44,244 nucleotides of DNA from contig NZ_MDEC01000015.1 in assembly GCF_002939785.1 (NCBI RefSeq), positions 76,573 to 120,816 on the forward strand, written 5' to 3'. Positions 27,189 to 38,440 of this stretch are shown here, piece after piece. Numbering within the stretch: the first letter of the stretch is position 1; each line of letters opens with the position of its first letter. The DNA is from Xanthomonas codiaei. Its GTDB lineage: Bacteria; Pseudomonadota; Gammaproteobacteria; Xanthomonadales; Xanthomonadaceae. A model generated the notes under the pieces. It made no database searches. It was not told the DNA's origin and was given only the letters and a program-made list of their open reading frames with translations. Both the position numbers and the translations under genes were made by a program.

Positions 27189-27698
27189 CGGGCGGCACCG
27201 GTGTCTGCGATTGCAGGCGTGCATGTCCCGCACGCAACGAAACAGCCATGCTCGTGCGCACGCTGGCGTGGCCGCACAAGCTGCTGCACGCGGGCGTTCG
27301 GGGCCACGCAATCAAGGTGCCCACGCCACACTGCGGGCGCTGCACATGGCGCAGACCCGGTTTCGCTCAGACACTTCACCACAGGCACGCACGCTGCTCC
27401 GGCAAGGACGGTCACGGAAGGCATGGCGGCGGCTGTGCCTTGCCACCCTCCCCGGGCGGCGAAGGCGCGAATCTAGCAGGTGTCGCACCGCCGGGCCAAG
27501 CGCCCGGTGGTACGGCCTTGTTTCAGCCAGAAACAGCCAATCCGGCAAGCGTGGCGGCCAAACCGACTGCGCAGCTGCCAGGCGGACACGGCCGGTCCTC
27601 GTACTCGGCAGGGACCGCTCGAACGCGCAGAGCCCTGCGCGCCTTCCATCCTTGCCTGACAACTGCTCGCTCGGCTCGGTCAACCGCCCCGCGTGGCA
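27189..27698. other. Intergenic region between DUF3325 operon and glgB end
   Basis: I see no convincing gene. A near-perfect hairpin (ACCGCCGGGC / GCCCGGTGGT, one mismatch) lies at 27486-27511 without a T-tract. The region should contain the promoter of the DUF3325 operon and the end of the glgE-treS-glgB transcript. Confidence 0.4.
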
Positions 27699-29897
27699 TC
27701 AGCCCTGCGGGGTCAACACGATGGCGCCCAGCGGCGGCAGCAGCAGCGGCAGCGATTGCGCGTGCCCGTGCATGGATTGCTGCTCGGCCGTCACGCTGCC
27801 GCCGTTGCCCAGGTTGCTGCCGCCATAGAGCCCGGCGTCGCTGTTGAACACTTCGCGCCACTGGCCACCCTGCGGCACGCCGATGCGATAGCCGTGCTGC
27901 ACCACCGGGGTAAAGTTGATCACCACCAGCACCGGCGCATCGCCGCGCTTGCCCTTGCGCAGGAAGGCGACCACGCTGTTGGCGGCATCGTCGCCCACCA
28001 CCCAGGCAAAACCGGACGGGTCATCGTCTTGCGTGTGCAGCGCGGGGTATTCGACATACAGGCGGTTCAAGTCGCGTACCAGGGTCTGCACGCCGCGGTG
28101 GCGCGGCTCGTCGAGCAACTGCCATGGCAGGCCAGCGTCGTGGTTCCATTCGGTGGGTTGGCCGAACTCGCAGCCCATGAACAGCAACTTGCGGCCCGGG
28201 TGGGTGAACATGAAACCCAGGTAGGCACGCAGATTGGCGAAACGCTGCCAGTCGTCGCCCGGCATGCGGCCCAGCAGCGAACCCTTGCCGTGCACCACTT
28301 CGTCGTGCGAGATCGGCAGCACGAAGCGCTCCGAATACGCGTAGACCATGCTGAAAGTCAGCTCGCCGTGGTGGTAGCGGCGATAGATCGGGTCCAGCCC
28401 CGCGTAGTGCAGGGTGTCGTGCATCCAGCCCATGTTCCACTTGTAGTGAAAACCCAGGCCGCCATGCGCCACGTCGGCGGTGACACCGGGAAAGGCCGTG
28501 GATTCCTCGGCGATCATCACCGCACCTGGAGTGTGCTCGCGCACCACCGAGTTGAGCCGGCGCAGGAAGGCGATGGTTTCGTAGTTCTCGCGCCCGCCAT
28601 GGATGTTGGGCACCCACTCGCCGGCGTTGCGGCTGTAGTCGCGATACAGCATCGAGGCCACCGCATCCACGCGCAGGCCGTCCACGTGATAGCGCTGCAG
28701 GAACTCCAGCGCACTGGCGATCAAAAAACCGGACACCTCGCGGCGGCCGTGGTTGTAGATCAGCGTATTCCAGTCGCGATGGAAGCCCTCGCGCGGGTCG
28801 GCGTGTTCGTACAGCGCGGTGCCATCGAAATGCGCCAACCCATGCGCGTCGGTAGGAAAGTGCGCCGGCACCCAATCCACCAGCACGCCGATGCCCTCGC
28901 GGTGGCAGCGGTCGACGAAGCGGGCGAAGCCATCGGGCGAGCCGAAGCGCGCGGTGGGCGCGAACAGGCCCAGTGGCTGGTAGCCCCACGAGCCGCCGAA
29001 CGGGTGTTCGGCGACCGGCATCAGCTCCACGTGGGTAAAGCCCATGTCGGCTACATAGGGAATCAGGCGGTCGGCCAGGCCGTCCCAATCCAAATCCACC
29101 CCTTCTTCGCGCAGCCAGGAGCCGGCGTGGATCTCGTAGACGCTCATCGGCGCGTCGTGCGCCTGGCGACGCGCGCGCGTGGCCATCCAGCCATCGTCGC
29201 TCCACTGGAACGGCGTGGGGTCGGCCACGATGGAGGCGGTACCCGGCGCCAGTTCCGCGCGCCGTGCCACCGGGTCGGCCTTGGCCGGCAATTCGTGGCC
29301 ATGCGGGCCGCGCAGGTGATACTTGTAGTGCGCACCCGGGCCGACATCGGGGACGAACAGCTCCCACACACCGGACTGGTGGCGCAGCCGCATCGGGTGG
29401 CGCCGCGCGTCCCAACTATTGAAATCGCCCACCACCGCCACGCGCGAGGCGTTGGGTGCCCACACCGCAAAGCGCGTACCACGCACGCCGTCCACCTCCA
29501 CCACGTTTGCACCCAAGGCATCGGCCAGCTGCAGGTGGTGGCCTTCGCTGATCAGGTGCAGGTCGAAGTCGCTGAGCTGCGGCCCGAAGGCGTACGGGTC
29601 GGCGGTGTCCTGCTCGCCGCCCGGCCAGCCGATGCGCAGACGGTAGCCGCCCTGCGCCGGAAGCTCGCCGGCGAACAGGCCCGGCTCCGGGCCGGCCTCC
29701 AGCGCGATCGTCTGTCCGTCGTCCAGCACCGCACTGACGCGCTCGGCGCCAGGCAGATAGGTACGCAACACGCGCCCGTTGTCGCTCGGATGCGCACCCA
29801 GCACGGCGAACGCATCCCCATGGCGCGCCTCGGCCAGGGCGCGGATGACGCCGGGATCCCATCGATTACTCACTGCTGTCATTACTCCACTCATCAT
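27699..29897 (-). CDS. glgB: 1,4-alpha-glucan branching enzyme
   Basis: 732-residue GH13 branching enzyme that introduces alpha-1,6 branches into linear alpha-1,4 glucan. An N-terminal extra module and a CBM48 domain ('[29 protein letters not shown]') precede the catalytic barrel: '[11 protein letters not shown]', '[19 protein letters not shown]' (Asp nucleophile), '[11 protein letters not shown]' (Glu acid) and '[15 protein letters not shown]' (transition-state Asp). The C-terminal beta-domain ends '[14 protein letters not shown]'. The start at 29897 has AGGAGACAC upstream and overlaps the treS/mak stop by ATGA. Third gene of the glgE operon, finishing the polymer made by GlgE. Confidence 0.95.
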   Translation of the reverse strand: MMSGVMTAVSNRWDPGVIRALAEARHGDAFAVLGAHPSDNGRVLRTYLPGAERVSAVLDDGQTIALEAGPEPGLFAGELPAQGGYRLRIGWPGGEQDTADPYAFGPQLSDFDLHLISEGHHLQLADALGANVVEVDGVRGTRFAVWAPNASRVAVVGDFNSWDARRHPMRLRHQSGVWELFVPDVGPGAHYKYHLRGPHGHELPAKADPVARRAELAPGTASIVADPTPFQWSDDGWMATRARRQAHDAPMSVYEIHAGSWLREEGVDLDWDGLADRLIPYVADMGFTHVELMPVAEHPFGGSWGYQPLGLFAPTARFGSPDGFARFVDRCHREGIGVLVDWVPAHFPTDAHGLAHFDGTALYEHADPREGFHRDWNTLIYNHGRREVSGFLIASALEFLQRYHVDGLRVDAVASMLYRDYSRNAGEWVPNIHGGRENYETIAFLRRLNSVVREHTPGAVMIAEESTAFPGVTADVAHGGLGFHYKWNMGWMHDTLHYAGLDPIYRRYHHGELTFSMVYAYSERFVLPISHDEVVHGKGSLLGRMPGDDWQRFANLRAYLGFMFTHPGRKLLFMGCEFGQPTEWNHDAGLPWQLLDEPRHRGVQTLVRDLNRLYVEYPALHTQDDDPSGFAWVVGDDAANSVVAFLRKGKRGDAPVLVVINFTPVVQHGYRIGVPQGGQWREVFNSDAGLYGGSNLGNGGSVTAEQQSMHGHAQSLPLLLPPLGAIVLTPQG

Positions 29898-32800
29898 GTG
29901 TCTCCTGCACCGGCGCGTGCGCGCTGCAGGATGCGTCGCAACCCTTCGATCGGCACCATCAACCAGCCGGGCCGGTTGGCGGCTTCGTAGCGCACCTCGT
30001 AGCAGGCCTTCTCCACCAGGAACAGCAAGGTGGCGGCGTTGAACGCCGCCGGCGCGATCCACGGGTGGGCGCTAGCGTCGAGCACGGCATGGTAAGCGTC
30101 CAGGAAGGCCTGTGTGGAGCGGCGGCGGAATTGCACCAGGAATTGGTCCAGATGCGTGTCCACGCCCACCCCGGCGCGCGCGGCCGTGCCCTCCTCGCCG
30201 CGCGCCGACACTTCGCTGGCGTAATCGAGCGAGCGCAGGAAGCCGGCCACGTCGCGCAACGGGCTGGCCTTGGCGCGCCGCTCGGCCAGCGGCTTGGCCG
30301 GTTCTCCCTCGAAGTCGATCAGCACCACATCGTCGAAGGCCACCAGGATCTGGCCCAGGTGGAAGTCGCCATGCACGCGGGTCAGCAGCGAATCGGCCAG
30401 CACGCTGGGCGCCCGGGCAAGCAGTGCATCCAGCTGCGGACGTTGCGCCAGGATGGCCTGCAACGCCTCGCGCTCGACCGGCTCTTCGCTGGCGGCCAGG
30501 CGCGCGTTGACGGTGTCCCACATTTCTTCGACCTGTCGCGCCACCCCGGCCACCACATCGTTGGCGGTGGGTAGGTCGATACGCTGCGGGGCGAAGTCGG
30601 CATCGTCGGTGTCGCGCGACAACGCTTCGTGCAGCTCGGCCAGGCGCTTGCCCACCACCGCCGCGAACGCGTCGTAACCGGCAATGGCTTCGGCACGCGC
30701 CTCATCGGTCTGCGCGGTGGCGTACTCGTCGAAGCTGCGCGCCAGATGGTCCAGCGTCCAGCGCCAGGCATCGCCCTGGTTGCGGATGAAGCCCTGCAGC
30801 AGCGCGATAGTGGTCACCGTGCCCTGGTTGTCGATACGGCTCACGCTGCCCAGCAGCGGCGCGGCATTGGCGTAGCCCATCTCGGTGAGCCGACGGCCGA
30901 TCTCGATCTCGGGATTGGCGCCGGTGGCCACATGCCGCAGCAGCTTGAACACCGCCTTGTCGGCCACCACCAGCGAACTATTGCTCTGCTCGGCCGACAA
31001 CCAGCGGATCTCCGGGTCGTCCGGGATCTCCAGCGCGGCCAGCGCCGGGGTGGATTCGAAGCGCACCTGGCCCTGCTGCGCGGCATCCTCGCCGTCGTGG
31101 AAATCCAGCGTGGCATTGCGGCGCAGCGCATCGATCACCCCGCGCACCATCGGCTTGAGCGCAAACGCGTCGGTGAGGTAGCCCACCTCGCGGCCCTGGC
31201 GCACACGCGCCAAGGCCAGCTGCTCGGCCAGCGTGCTGGGATGCTCGCGCTCCCACACGATACCCACCGGCAGCATGTAGCACTCGTGGCGGCCGTCTTC
31301 CAGCTCCACCGCCAGCTCCAGCAGGCTCATCGGCTCATCGCCGGGCAGCGGCGTGCGACGCGAAATGCGCACGCTGCGCAGGGCCTGGTCCTTGGCCGAG
31401 AACCAGCGCCGCGCCGACAGCCAGGCCGGCAGGATCTCGCCTTCCAGCGTAGGCAGGTGCGGCAGCAGCGCATTGCTTTCGTCGGTATCGCCGCGCAACA
31501 CCAGCGTGCGGTAATCCGGCAACGGCACCGGGCTGGGCACATGCCAGTCCGGCAGGGTGCCCTCGCTGACCAGCTGGAAGGCATAGAAGCCGAACGGCGG
31601 CACCGTCAGCAGGTAGGTCAGCCGGCCGATCGGCGGGAAGCTGCCGCCGCCGATGATGTCCACCGGCACGCGGCCCTCGAACTCGGACAGGTCCAGCTCC
31701 ACTGCCTGCAGGGTATGCGACAGGTTGGCCACGCACAGTACCGTCTCGTCCTGGTAGCAGCGCAGATAGGCCAGCATGCGGCGGTTGCCCGGGTACAGGA
31801 AACGCAGCGCACCACGGCCAAAGGCCTGGTAGCGCTTGCGCACGCTGAGCACGCGGCGGGTCCAGGTCAGCAGCGAATGCTGGTCGCGCACCTGCGCTTC
31901 CACGTTCACCGCCTGGAAGCCGTACAGCGGGTCCATCACCGGCGGCAACACCAGCTGCGCGGGATCGGCGCGCGAGAAGCCGCCGTTGCGGTCGATCGAC
32001 CACTGCATCGGCGTACGCACGCCATCGCGGTCGCCCAGATGGATATTGTCGCCCATGCCGATCTCATCGCCGTAATACAGCACCGGCGTGCCCGGCATGG
32101 TGAGCAGCAGGGAGGTCATCAACTCGATGCGGCGGCGGTCGCGCTCCAGCAATGGCGCCAGCCGGCGACGAATCCCCAGGTTGATGCGGGCGCGGCGATC
32201 GGCGGCGTAGGTCTGCCACAGGTAGTCGCGCTCGGAGTCGGTGACCATTTCCAGCGTCAGCTCGTCGTGGTTGCGCAGGAAGATCGCCCACTGGCAACTC
32301 TCCGGAATCTCCGGGGTCTGGCGCATGATGTCGGTGATCGGGAAACGGTCTTCGCGCGCGATCGCCATGTACATGCGCGGCATCAGCGGGAAGTGGAACG
32401 CCATATGGCATTCGTCGGCGTTCTGGCCGAAATACTGCTGGGTGTCTTCCGGCCACATATTGGCCTCGGCCAGCAACATGCGGTCCGGATATTCGGCATC
32501 CAGGGTGGCGCGGATCTTGCGCAGGATGGCGTGGGTTTCGGGCAGGTTTTCGTTGGAGGTGCCGGAGCGCTCGATCAGGTACGGCACCGCGTCCAGGCGC
32601 AGGCCATCCACACCACGATCCAGCCAGAAGCGCATCACCTCCAGCACCGCCTCCAGTACGGCCGGGTTGTCGAAGTTCAGATCCGGCTGATGCGAATAGA
32701 AGCGGTGCCAGAAGTACTGGCCGGCCACCGGATCCCAGGTCCAGTTGGATTTTTCGGTATCGCAGAAGATGATGCGCGTGCCTTCGTATTCCTGGTCGGT

Positions 32801-33244
32801 GTCCGACCACACGTAGAAGTCGCGCTCCGGCGAGCCGGCCGGCGCGTTGCGGGCGCGCTGGAACCAGGGGTGTTGGTCGGAGGTGTGATTGATCACCAGC
32901 TCGGTCACGATGCGGATGCCGCGCGCATGCGCCTGCGCCACCAGCTGCTCGAAGTCTTCGATGCTGCCGTAATCCGGATGCACCGCCATGTATTCGGCGA
33001 TGTCGTAGCCGTCATCGCGGCGCGGGCTGGGGTAGAACGGCAGCAGCCAGATGGTGTCCACGCCGAGCTCGGCGATGTAGTCCAGCTTGGAGATCAATCC
33101 CGGGAAGTCGCCGATGCCATCGTCGTTGGAGTCGAAGAACGACTTGACGTGCACCTGGTAGATGATGGCGTCCTTGTACCACAGCTGGTCGGCCACAACG
33201 GCCGACTGTTCTGCGTCGGCCTGTAAAGCGGGAACTGCATTCAT
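29894..33244 (-). CDS. treS: Trehalose synthase fused to maltokinase (TreS-Mak)
   Basis: 1116-residue bifunctional protein. Residues 20-570 are GH13 trehalose synthase/maltose isomerase: '[27 protein letters not shown]', '[16 protein letters not shown]', '[16 protein letters not shown]' (nucleophile), '[11 protein letters not shown]' (acid/base), '[13 protein letters not shown]'. The C-terminal 500 residues are a maltokinase with the aminoglycoside-kinase-like motif '[26 protein letters not shown]'. The protein interconverts trehalose and maltose, then makes maltose-1-phosphate with ATP, the GlgE donor. It overlaps glgE upstream and glgB downstream by 4 nt each. The start at 33244 is fixed by the overlap and by sequence similarity. 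Confidence 0.95.
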   Translation of the reverse strand: MNAVPALQADAEQSAVVADQLWYKDAIIYQVHVKSFFDSNDDGIGDFPGLISKLDYIAELGVDTIWLLPFYPSPRRDDGYDIAEYMAVHPDYGSIEDFEQLVAQAHARGIRIVTELVINHTSDQHPWFQRARNAPAGSPERDFYVWSDTDQEYEGTRIIFCDTEKSNWTWDPVAGQYFWHRFYSHQPDLNFDNPAVLEAVLEVMRFWLDRGVDGLRLDAVPYLIERSGTSNENLPETHAILRKIRATLDAEYPDRMLLAEANMWPEDTQQYFGQNADECHMAFHFPLMPRMYMAIAREDRFPITDIMRQTPEIPESCQWAIFLRNHDELTLEMVTDSERDYLWQTYAADRRARINLGIRRRLAPLLERDRRRIELMTSLLLTMPGTPVLYYGDEIGMGDNIHLGDRDGVRTPMQWSIDRNGGFSRADPAQLVLPPVMDPLYGFQAVNVEAQVRDQHSLLTWTRRVLSVRKRYQAFGRGALRFLYPGNRRMLAYLRCYQDETVLCVANLSHTLQAVELDLSEFEGRVPVDIIGGGSFPPIGRLTYLLTVPPFGFYAFQLVSEGTLPDWHVPSPVPLPDYRTLVLRGDTDESNALLPHLPTLEGEILPAWLSARRWFSAKDQALRSVRISRRTPLPGDEPMSLLELAVELEDGRHECYMLPVGIVWEREHPSTLAEQLALARVRQGREVGYLTDAFALKPMVRGVIDALRRNATLDFHDGEDAAQQGQVRFESTPALAALEIPDDPEIRWLSAEQSNSSLVVADKAVFKLLRHVATGANPEIEIGRRLTEMGYANAAPLLGSVSRIDNQGTVTTIALLQGFIRNQGDAWRWTLDHLARSFDEYATAQTDEARAEAIAGYDAFAAVVGKRLAELHEALSRDTDDADFAPQRIDLPTANDVVAGVARQVEEMWDTVNARLAASEEPVEREALQAILAQRPQLDALLARAPSVLADSLLTRVHGDFHLGQILVAFDDVVLIDFEGEPAKPLAERRAKASPLRDVAGFLRSLDYASEVSARGEEGTAARAGVGVDTHLDQFLVQFRRRSTQAFLDAYHAVLDASAHPWIAPAAFNAATLLFLVEKACYEVRYEAANRPGWLMVPIEGLRRILQRARAGAGDT

Positions 33245-36200
33245 GCGACCTCTCCTGCGCGGATGCGCCATAACGCGAACGGCCGCGTCGCCTCTAACCG
33301 GATGTGCTGGTGTTTGCCATGCCACGCGAAGCGATGGCCGTCCCACAGGTCTTCCACTGCCACGCTGGCGTGGTCGGGCAGGCCCAACTCCCATAGCGGG
33401 ATTTCGATGTCCGCGTCCTGCCCCGCGTGCGGGTCCAGATTGATTGCCACCAGCACCATCGTGCGGCTACGCGACAGGTAACCAGCATCCAGGAACTTGC
33501 CGAAGTACAGCACTTGGTCGTTATGCGCCTGGTAGAAGCGTGTGCCCAGGTGCGACTGCAGCTCCGGATGCATGCGGCGCAGCTGGTTGAAGCGGGTGAT
33601 CTCCTCGACGATATCGCCGGGCGCACGCTCGGGCCAGGCGCGCAGCTGGAATTTTTCCGAGTCCAGATACTCTTCCTTGCCCGGCGCCAGCGGCGTAGCC
33701 TCGCATAGTTCGAAGCCCTGGTACATGCCCCATAGCCCCGACAAGGTGGTTGCCAGCGCTGCGCGGATCAGATGGCCGTTGCGTCCGCTGGTCTGCAGGA
33801 AGAACGGGTTGATGTCCGGCGTATTGACGAAGAAATGCGGGCGGAAGCACTCGCTGGGCACGCCTTCGTTCAACTCCTGCATGTACGCCTGCAATTCGTG
33901 CTTGTGGTTGCGCCAGGTGAAGTAGGTATACGACTGCGAGAAGCCGCACTTGGCCAGCCGGTACATCATCTTCGGCCGGGTGAAGGCTTCCGACAGGAAC
34001 ACCACGTCCGGCCGGCGCCCGCGCACATCAGCGATCAGCCACTCCCAGAACGGGAACGGCTTGGTGTGCGGGTTGTCCACGCGAAACAGCGTGACCCCTT
34101 CGTTGACCCAGAACAGCACCGCATCGCGCAGCGTGTTCCACAGCTCCGGCACCGCCCCGCTGGCATAGAAATCGACGTTGACGATGTCCTGGTATTTCTT
34201 CGGCGGATTCTCCGCATACGGAATGGAGCCATCTGCGCGCCAGGTGAACCAGTCCTTGTGTTCCTTGAGCCACGGGTGGTCGGGCGCGCACTGGATGGCA
34301 AAATCCAGCGCCACTTCCAGCCCCTGCCCGCGTGCGGCCTGGATCAGGCGGCGGAAGCCCTCGAGACCGCCGAGCTCGGCATGCACCTCGGTGTGCCCGC
34401 CATCGCTGGCCCCGATCGCATACGGGCTGCCCGGCTCGCCGTCGACCGCGGTCACCGAGTTGTTGCGCCCCTTGCGGTTCCTCAGGCCGATCGGGTGGAT
34501 CGGCGGCATGTACAGCACATCGAAATTCATCGCACGGATATGCGGCAGCCGCGCGATCACATCGTCGAAGGTGCCGTGCCGCGCCACATCGCCGCTCTGC
34601 GAACGCGGGAACAACTCGTACCAACTGGCGAAATGCGCCGCGCGACGCTCCGATTCCACCCGGAAGGTGACCGGGTACTCGGAGCGGAACGGTTTGTCGT
34701 CGGCCAGCGCCATCGCCTGTGCGGTGTCCGGCTCCAGCACGATGGCCAGTTGCTGCAGCGGCTCGCCCTGTGCGCCGATGCGGGTAAGGATGTCCTGCAG
34801 CCGCGCCGCCAGCTCGCCCTCGCTGCGCGCATGCGCCGCCTTGACCACCGCTACGGCTTCCTGCACGTCCACCGGCAGCACCGTATCGGCCGCTCGCTTC
34901 TTCTCCAGATCCGCGTGCAAGGTGGCAAACACATCGCGCCACGCCTCCACGCGAAATTCGTAGGTGCCGATGCGTTCCAGCGGAAACTCCGCGCGCCAGC
35001 GGTCGTTGCCCAGTGCGCGCATCGGTGCGCTGGCCCAGCTCTTGGCATCGGCCGCACGCCACAGTACCGCCACCGCGATGCGGTCGTGCCCATCGCAGAA
35101 CGCATCGGCCTCCACGCAGATGCGGTCGCCCACGGTGCGCTTGACCGGGAAGCGGCCGTGATCCACCGACGGCGTCACCGACTCGATGCAGACGCGTGGC
35201 CAGGTTCCGGCAGTCTGCGCGCGCGGACGCATGCGCGGCACCGCCAGCACATGCCGAGCCGGCACGCTGCGATACACCCGCACCTCGCCCGGCTCCAGCG
35301 CGTCCAGCGTCGCGCCCGACAGCGTGCGCCCATCCTCGGCCACCAGCGCTTCGGCATCGCCCAGCAACCGCAACAGGTCCGAGGCTGCCACCGGCACCAC
35401 ATGCCGGGTATCGCTATTGATTAATAACAAGGACGGCAATCCGCCCAGCGGCTCCACCGCCACCGCGGTCAGCCCGGTCGCCTCGCGCAACAGCGGACGC
35501 AGCCGCAGGCCGGCGTTGCTACCGGACACCTGTTCGCGACTGCGCAGGGACGGCGGCAAGGCGTGCAGCTGGGTCTCGTCCAGCAACCATGCCCCACCTA
35601 GCGCCAACGCCAGCTGCCAGTGCTGTTCCGACGCTGCGGCCCGCTTGCCATCGGGCGCATCCAGCACCGCCACGACCTGCGACGCCAGTGCGCGCAACGC
35701 CGTGTCTTCCTCGAAGAACCAACTGCCGCGCCCATCCCACCAGGCCAGCGAAGAGAACGCCGCATCGAAGCCTGCGCCGGACAGCTGCTGCAAGGCGTCC
35801 AGGCCCAACCCGGGCGTCCATGCGGCAAAGACCACCTCCGGCGCCTGCGCATGCACGCGTGCAATCAACTCGCGCCAACGCTGTGCCGGCACCTGCTGCG
35901 GCTGCAACAGGCGGAAGCCACCCACGCCCTGCCCGGCCCACTCCAGCAGGCGCGTGCTCCACCATTCCATCAGGGCCGCACCTTCCTGCGCATAGCTGAA
36001 GCGGGCCTCGGCCACCTCGGGCGTGGCCCGCGGCTGACGCGGGTCCGGTACCGCTGTGCTGCGCACCCGAAACCACTGCGGATTGTCGCGCACCACCGCG
36101 CTGGCGCCACCGACCTCGTCCAGCCGCACGTCGATCAGCAACTGCACGCCGGCCTGCTGCGCGGCCTGCACCGCCTCGCGCAGCCGCCCGGCGTGCGCCT

Positions 36201-36357
36201 CGTCGTCGCCGGTGGGCTCCATCAGCCGGCCTTCGGCGTCGCGTGCGAACGGCGCTGCCATCACCACGTAATCGCAACCGGCATCGCGCGCGGCCACACA
36301 GCGCTGCTCCAGCCCGCTGGACGCCACGGTTGCGTCATTGAGAACACAGATCCGCAT
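33241..36357 (-). CDS. glgE: Alpha-1,4-glucan:maltose-1-phosphate maltosyltransferase with N-terminal amylase-like extension
   Basis: 1038-residue GlgE. The C-terminal 650 residues are the known enzyme: DUF3416 start '[26 protein letters not shown]', then '[13 protein letters not shown]', '[15 protein letters not shown]' (Asp nucleophile), '[11 protein letters not shown]' (Glu acid) and '[11 protein letters not shown]'. It extends alpha-1,4-glucan with maltose from maltose-1-phosphate. Residues 1-375 are an extra domain resembling a degenerate GH13 barrel ('[19 protein letters not shown]', '[13 protein letters not shown]', '[18 protein letters not shown]', '[15 protein letters not shown]') in which the catalytic Asp is not visible. 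The start at 36357 gives a strand-like N-terminus ([11 protein letters not shown]). It is first in the glgE-treS/mak-glgB operon. Confidence 0.94.
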   Translation of the reverse strand: MRICVLNDATVASSGLEQRCVAARDAGCDYVVMAAPFARDAEGRLMEPTGDDEAHAGRLREAVQAAQQAGVQLLIDVRLDEVGGASAVVRDNPQWFRVRSTAVPDPRQPRATPEVAEARFSYAQEGAALMEWWSTRLLEWAGQGVGGFRLLQPQQVPAQRWRELIARVHAQAPEVVFAAWTPGLGLDALQQLSGAGFDAAFSSLAWWDGRGSWFFEEDTALRALASQVVAVLDAPDGKRAAASEQHWQLALALGGAWLLDETQLHALPPSLRSREQVSGSNAGLRLRPLLREATGLTAVAVEPLGGLPSLLLINSDTRHVVPVAASDLLRLLGDAEALVAEDGRTLSGATLDALEPGEVRVYRSVPARHVLAVPRMRPRAQTAGTWPRVCIESVTPSVDHGRFPVKRTVGDRICVEADAFCDGHDRIAVAVLWRAADAKSWASAPMRALGNDRWRAEFPLERIGTYEFRVEAWRDVFATLHADLEKKRAADTVLPVDVQEAVAVVKAAHARSEGELAARLQDILTRIGAQGEPLQQLAIVLEPDTAQAMALADDKPFRSEYPVTFRVESERRAAHFASWYELFPRSQSGDVARHGTFDDVIARLPHIRAMNFDVLYMPPIHPIGLRNRKGRNNSVTAVDGEPGSPYAIGASDGGHTEVHAELGGLEGFRRLIQAARGQGLEVALDFAIQCAPDHPWLKEHKDWFTWRADGSIPYAENPPKKYQDIVNVDFYASGAVPELWNTLRDAVLFWVNEGVTLFRVDNPHTKPFPFWEWLIADVRGRRPDVVFLSEAFTRPKMMYRLAKCGFSQSYTYFTWRNHKHELQAYMQELNEGVPSECFRPHFFVNTPDINPFFLQTSGRNGHLIRAALATTLSGLWGMYQGFELCEATPLAPGKEEYLDSEKFQLRAWPERAPGDIVEEITRFNQLRRMHPELQSHLGTRFYQAHNDQVLYFGKFLDAGYLSRSRTMVLVAINLDPHAGQDADIEIPLWELGLPDHASVAVEDLWDGHRFAWHGKHQHIRLEATRPFALWRIRAGEVA

Positions 36358-36728
36358 GACGCCCCCTAGCAGGCAACGGCGCGCGAACGCACCGTGACGG
36401 AAGACCTCACACAGTGCGTAACGTGTTGCACTGTCGCAGGCGCTGCCATGCGGCGCGCCAGTCCACCACCTGCCCGGACCACCCCCTGCCCACACAACAC
36501 CGGGACGCCCCTGCCTACCGTGACTGCACTCATGCGCAACTCCGCAACGATTGTTGACCCATGCAGTCAAGCACCCCCGTTGCGAAGTTCATGTGTCGGT
36601 GGAATTGACGAAAATCCAACAAGCGTGAAATGGCAGTGGCAGCCGCGGCCGCGCGGAGCGGTGCGCCTCCCTAACCCGGCGCGCACCGATGCAGTGAGCT
36701 GCCCGCTCATTTTGCAAGGAGCGCACGG
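36358..36728. other. Divergent intergenic region upstream of glgE
   Basis: No convincing gene. It should hold the leftward promoter of the glgE operon and a rightward one for the small ORF at 36729. A TTGACG at 36605 (plus strand) is a possible -35 element, but no clear -10 follows at the right distance. Confidence 0.35.
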
Positions 36729-36989
36729 ATGCGGAGTTATGTCGCGATCGCAGCGATGGTCGTCGCCGCGGTTGCACAGGCCAGGGAGCCCAGGCTGAAG
36801 TTGGAGCGCGCGCACGAAATTGCCATGCTATGGCAGGATTTCAGCGTCAACGACGACATCGTCAAGGAGGCATCAAGCCACAGAGTGCACGCTACCGTCG
36901 CGCCCAGCGCACTGCCCCTGCCAGCAGCGGATAGACCACGCGCCACGCGATGGCCGAGGCTGCCACCACCAACAGCCCGAACAGCGTAG
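36729..36989 (+). CDS. Small secreted hypothetical protein, possibly truncated
   Basis: 86-residue frame with a good ribosome site (AAGGAGCG, 8 nt before ATG) and a convincing signal peptide (MRSYVAIAAMVVAAVAQA). The next 35 residues ('REPRLKLERAHEIAMLWQDFSVNDDIVKEAS') look protein-like. From about residue 52 the frame becomes Pro/Arg-rich and runs antisense to the end of the leftward membrane-protein gene (36892-37425), so the true C-terminus has probably been lost. It may be the remnant of a longer secreted protein cut by a rearrangement near 36885. I do not recognise the family. Confidence 0.4.
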   Translation: MRSYVAIAAMVVAAVAQAREPRLKLERAHEIAMLWQDFSVNDDIVKEASSHRVHATVAPSALPLPAADRPRATRWPRLPPPTARTA

Positions 36990-37425
36990 GCAGCACGGCA
37001 CCAAAGACGAAGGTCATTCCCAGCACGAACCCGAACAGATACTCGGCTCGGTACGCAGGCACGACCAGGCTGGCCGCTACGATGCACAGGAACACGGCCG
37101 ATGTCGCCGATTCGCTTCCTGTCACGAAGGCCGCCGAGAGCACGATGCCCGCGGCCATCGCACCAACAGCCCCCAGAACCGCGTACCGGATCGCGTCAGG
37201 CGAGCCAGATGCGCGGCGGCTCACCAGATCACCGGCCAGCGCTCCCAACCCCGGCAGGACCAGCAAACCCCACCAGTTGGAAATGGTCGGCAGATCCGCG
37301 CGATTGAGCAGATGATGGCTCCTGACGCCGCCATGCAGGAACTCCCAACCCAGATGCAGCCCGGCCACGGCGATGGCAAGTGCCACGGGCCCCCATCGCA
37401 CCCAAGCCTGTCCCTGTCTTTGCAT
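36892..37425 (-). CDS. Hypothetical multi-pass membrane protein
   Basis: 177-residue protein with five or six hydrophobic helices ('WGPVALAIAVAGLHLGWEFLHGG', 'WGLLVLPGLGALAGDLVS', 'YAVLGAVGAMAAGIVLSAAFV', 'SAVFLCIVAASLVVPAY', 'YLFGFVLGMTFVFGAVLPTLFGLLVVAASAIAW'). AAGGA eight bases before the ATG at 37425 supports the start. No family is recognised. It stands alone, leftward. Confidence 0.65.
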   Translation of the reverse strand: MQRQGQAWVRWGPVALAIAVAGLHLGWEFLHGGVRSHHLLNRADLPTISNWWGLLVLPGLGALAGDLVSRRASGSPDAIRYAVLGAVGAMAAGIVLSAAFVTGSESATSAVFLCIVAASLVVPAYRAEYLFGFVLGMTFVFGAVLPTLFGLLVVAASAIAWRVVYPLLAGAVRWARR

Positions 37426-37703
37426 GTCTTGTTCCTTGTCGATGGCTGTACTGGCGCACACATACCTGCGCCCGGGGCCGCAAGCTGCGCTGCGCAGCGT
37501 GATCATAAGCGGGGGTAAGGCATCGAAGGCTGTGCCTGGCGGCACCATGACTTCTGGCAGCGGCGCTGTGTGGCAACGACATCATGCAGTCGAATGAGGC
37601 ATCGGCCCGGTCACGGTCGTCAGCCTCACCCTGGCTACCGGAACCGATCGCCAAGGAGTGAGCTCGCCTCGGCAAACGAACCGAACGCGCTGGTCCCAAG
37701 GGA

Positions 37704-38261
37704 TCAGGACTGGCTGCGGTAGCGCTGATGGATCCAATGTTCGATGGCCACTGCCACATCGGCACAGTTCAACCTCGCCGCAGTAACGATGTCCTCGCCC
37801 GTCGGGGGACAGATGATCCCCAGCTCGGCTTCAAGCCAGGCACGCAAGCCGGCGGCAGAATCGGGATCCGCCGGACGCTGGCTCAGGTCATCGAAGCCGA
37901 GCTCGTCGTAGCCGATTCCGAACAACTGGAGAAACTCGCGAAAATTACGTGCCAGGACGCTATTTCCGGTTCCCTCCGAACCGAGATGCACAATCGGCAC
38001 AGTGCCCGCGTCCAGGCTGTCGCGTAACCAGAAGGCCAGGATCGAACCGTCCGGCCCGGCGCCGAAGTAGGCGAACTGCGATGCCATCGCCTCATCGCCG
38101 TCGAACCAGGCCTGGACGCCACCGAAATCGTCCGGCCTGATCTTCATGCAACCGCTGATGGGATAGCCGGTCCTGTCCAGGTAATCGCACACCATGCGCA
38201 GCTCCACGGGCAGCACCGTTCCGGCGGGCACGTGTGCGGCGATGCGTTCGAACTTGGTCAT
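37704..38261 (-). CDS. SMI1/KNR4 (SUKH)-like protein
   Basis: 185-residue cytoplasmic protein. 'ASQFAYFGAGPDGSILAFWLRDSLDAGTVPIVHLGSEGTGNSVLARNFREFLQLFGIGYDEL' has the pattern of SMI1/KNR4-type (SUKH) domains: an acidic glycine-containing loop, 'PIVHLGSEG', then a helix that scores a protein's own locality. SUKH proteins are often immunity proteins of contact-dependent or secreted nuclease toxins, but also occur alone. Its ATG overlaps the stop of a 60-residue ORF by ATGA, which itself abuts the gene at 38437, giving a tightly coupled cassette. No toxin gene is seen in the window, so an orphan immunity role is only inferred. Confidence 0.6.
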   Translation of the reverse strand: MTKFERIAAHVPAGTVLPVELRMVCDYLDRTGYPISGCMKIRPDDFGGVQAWFDGDEAMASQFAYFGAGPDGSILAFWLRDSLDAGTVPIVHLGSEGTGNSVLARNFREFLQLFGIGYDELGFDDLSQRPADPDSAAGLRAWLEAELGIICPPTGEDIVTAARLNCADVAVAIEHWIHQRYRSQS

Positions 38262-38440
38262 CGTTCAAGACCCTCCAGCTGCATGCAAGCGACCTGCCCG
38301 ATCCTCGCCGGCGCGCCGATATCCGTCAATCCGAACAGTGGGTAGCCCGAACCGACCGGCATGCAGATTCCAGTTAGCCAGCCTGGCATGCAGGCCATCG
38401 GGCAGCCGGCGAACCTGTGCAGCCGCGCGTTCGAAGTCAA
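38258..38440 (-). CDS. Small ORF between two coupled hypothetical genes
   Basis: 60-residue frame that starts at a TTG overlapping the upstream stop (TTGA) and ends overlapping the downstream start (ATGA). The fit at both ends suggests translational coupling rather than chance. The sequence is Cys/Met/Gly-rich ('CPMACMPGWLTGICMPVGSGYPLFG'). I do not recognise it, and it could be the remnant of a longer gene. Confidence 0.35.
   Translation of the reverse strand: MTSNARLHRFAGCPMACMPGWLTGICMPVGSGYPLFGLTDIGAPARIGQVACMQLEGLER

Noticed and set aside
27486..27511. Hairpin near the end of glgB as a terminator
   Set aside because: No T-tract on the relevant strand, and it lies about 190 bases past the stop codon.
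30629..33226. 865-codon plus-strand frame antisense to treS-mak
   Set aside because: It is rich in His/Gln/Arg without domain signatures, and the opposite strand encodes a clear, motif-complete enzyme.
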